DNA from: a candidate division FCPU426 bacterium
GTDB taxonomy: Bacteria > Oederibacteriota > Muellerivitia > Muellerivitales > Muellerivitaceae
Assembly: GCA_003136635.1 (NCBI GenBank)
Contig: PLFD01000030.1
Location: 125,319 to 167,057 of the forward strand
Direction of reading: 5' to 3'
DNA length: 41,739 bases
Below, piece by piece: positions 40,711 through 41,739 of this stretch. The notes under the pieces were generated by a model. That model worked only from the letters and a program-made list of their open reading frames with translations. It was not told the origin of the DNA and ran no database searches. A program made the position numbers and the translations under genes. Position 1 is the stretch's first letter; each line of letters begins with the position of its first letter.

Positions 40711-41739
40711 ATGTCCCCAGTGATGAATCTAGACCAGTTTTTAGCCCAGTATCCCTGGCCCGAGGAGCTGAAAAAATTCGGGAAACCCCTGGAAGGCTTT
40801 TGGGTCTGCCAGCTTCAATCGTCCGTTGAAAAATTTTGGCCCTATATGAGCAATGTGAATGTTTTTAACCAGCTGGTCGGCCTGGATGAAATGAAACTGG
40901 TAGAAAAGAACGGACGGGTTTTTGGAACGGCCAAAACCGTCGGTTTCAATATGGCCTGGGAAGAAAAACCCTGGGAATGGGAATACGGCAAGGCCATGAT
41001 CATCGACCGCCGCTATACCAAGGGTTTTCTAAAAGTGAACCGGGTCATTTATCTGATGGAGCCCACGGCGGACAACCGCTGTAACGTTTATGTTTATCTG
41101 GGCCTGATCCCCACGGGTTTTTTTACCCGTCAGCTGACCAAACTGATTTTAAGCCAGCTCAAGGGCAAGTTTCTCAAGGCGCTCCACACCATGGACGCCT
41201 ATGTGCAGAAACAGCAAAAGGTTCTTCTTTCCGGAAAAAAGGTAAGGCTTGCCCCTCAGGCCGAAACGCAGCTCAAGGAGATTCAAAAAGAGCTGGTCAA
41301 AGCGGGGATTCACCCGAACCTGGTGGAAAAAATCACCAATTATGTGAGAACCACGCCGGACGATGAACTGGACCGGATCCGCCTGAAAGCCCTGGCAAGG
41401 GAATGGAACCTAAGCGAGAAGGCGTTGCTGGAAGCTTTTTTATATTCCACCCGTCTGGGACTTTTTAAACTCACCTGGGATGTCATCTGCCCCCATTGCC
41501 GGGGCGTGCGGGAAGAAGTGACCAACCTGGCCCATCTGCCCAAGCGGGGCCGGTGCGAAGCCTGTAATGTGGATTTTGACGCGACCTCCTTCAACGCTTT
41601 GGAAGTGGTTTTCCATATCCACCCCTCGCTCCGCGTAATTGAGAAGAAACTTTATTGCTCCGCTGAACCGTCCAAAAAGCCCCACATCAAACTGCAAAAG
41701 ACCCTCCAGCCCGGAACGGAACTTTCCCTCAAAACCTTT
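40711..41739 (+). CDS. DUF5939-type protein, N-terminal part of a probable class III adenylate cyclase (runs off the window)
   Basis: The frame is open from ATG 40711 to the window edge (343 codons), with GAAGAGG 5 bases upstream. Residues about 25-165 read like an SRPBCC-type domain (FWPYMSNVNVFNQLVGLDEM, WEWEYGKAMIIDRRYTKGFLKVNRVIYLMEP). Residues about 250-290 hold a Cys pair and a second pair, WDVICPHCRGVREEV and GRCEACNVDFDATSFNALEVVFHIHPSLR, the zinc-ribbon-like part seen in DUF5939 proteins, which usually end in a cyclase domain. The cyclase itself would lie beyond 41739. Long minus-strand frames here are shadows. Confidence 0.75.
   Translation, partial: MSPVMNLDQFLAQYPWPEELKKFGKPLEGFWVCQLQSSVEKFWPYMSNVNVFNQLVGLDEMKLVEKNGRVFGTAKTVGFNMAWEEKPWEWEYGKAMIIDRRYTKGFLKVNRVIYLMEPTADNRCNVYVYLGLIPTGFFTRQLTKLILSQLKGKFLKALHTMDAYVQKQQKVLLSGKKVRLAPQAETQLKEIQKELVKAGIHPNLVEKITNYVRTTPDDELDRIRLKALAREWNLSEKALLEAFLYSTRLGLFKLTWDVICPHCRGVREEVTNLAHLPKRGRCEACNVDFDATSFNALEVVFHIHPSLRVIEKKLYCSAEPSKKPHIKLQKTLQPGTELSLKTF

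Noticed and set aside
41340..41697. Two minus-strand frames of 84 and 85 codons at the right end
   Set aside because: The plus frame from ATG 40711 has a good ribosome site and recognisable DUF5939 segments.
1..41739. CRISPR array, integron or phage module
   Set aside because: No regularly spaced repeats, integrase, transposase or phage structural genes were seen; the repeats found are hairpins or inverted pairs.

Overview
The window (about 41.7 kb) is a gene-dense bacterial chromosome segment with roughly balanced base composition. It holds 43 or 44 protein genes, one tRNA gene and no gap above 300 bases. Sugar-nucleotide-type glycosyltransferases, minor pilins, a predicted MprF lipid aminoacyltransferase, FabI and a DUF5939 cyclase-type gene fit a didermic, poorly cultivated lineage. 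Omnitrophota is my best guess, but nothing here proves it. No phage, integron, IS transposase or CRISPR array was seen.

Layout. 1-2994: envelope glycan genes (a GT4/NodB deacetylase fusion with a broken frame, and a GT2), then a rhodanese and an EVE-domain protein. 3020-7491: a stand-alone LigD-type 3'-phosphoesterase with its own LexA-like box, then leuC-leuD plus a Tam-like methyltransferase on the minus strand, facing a LysR-type regulator. 7611-10310: DoxX-like protein, SDR, Bcr/CflA transporter, tRNA-Ser(CGA). 10432-23472: a long plus-strand run with pdxH, mprF, an NlpC/P60-like lipoprotein, a DUF2723 membrane protein, trmL, an RDD protein, a DUF255 thioredoxin-fold protein, mscL, a hydrolase, a methyltransferase, a BtuF-like protein and a TPR protein. 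23475-27057: a rhodanese/MauE pair on the minus strand, then AI-2E transporter, NUDIX and NYN genes. 27118-30111: a DNA-damage block of radical SAM photoproduct-lyase-like gene, lexA, radC and a small hypothetical gene. 30115-30553: a small GIY-YIG nuclease gene bracketed by inverted REP-like hairpins. 30557-32929: fabI, a Dabb protein and exonuclease III. 33144-39862: three genes for pilin-like proteins, one of them 1328 residues long. 39888-41739: a MITE-like element, a pterin dehydratase, a second inverted REP pair without a gene, and the start of a DUF5939 cyclase-type gene running off the window.

Logic. Three items look most worth following. (i) A LexA circuit: two copies of GWATAC-N4-GTATWC form a symmetric divergent promoter between lexA and radC, and a perfect third copy lies in front of the phosphoesterase gene. 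(ii) The REP-bracketed GIY-YIG cassette has covarying stems and a possible 6-bp target duplication, and a gene-less sister pair lies 10 kb away. (iii) The minor-pilin operon includes a giant prepilin, and its first ribosome binding site can pair with an upstream leader segment. In addition, the LysR gene start overlaps a perfect ATAG-N7-CTAT palindrome centred near -65 of a good leuC promoter. All functions are read from sequence motifs alone; no database search was run.
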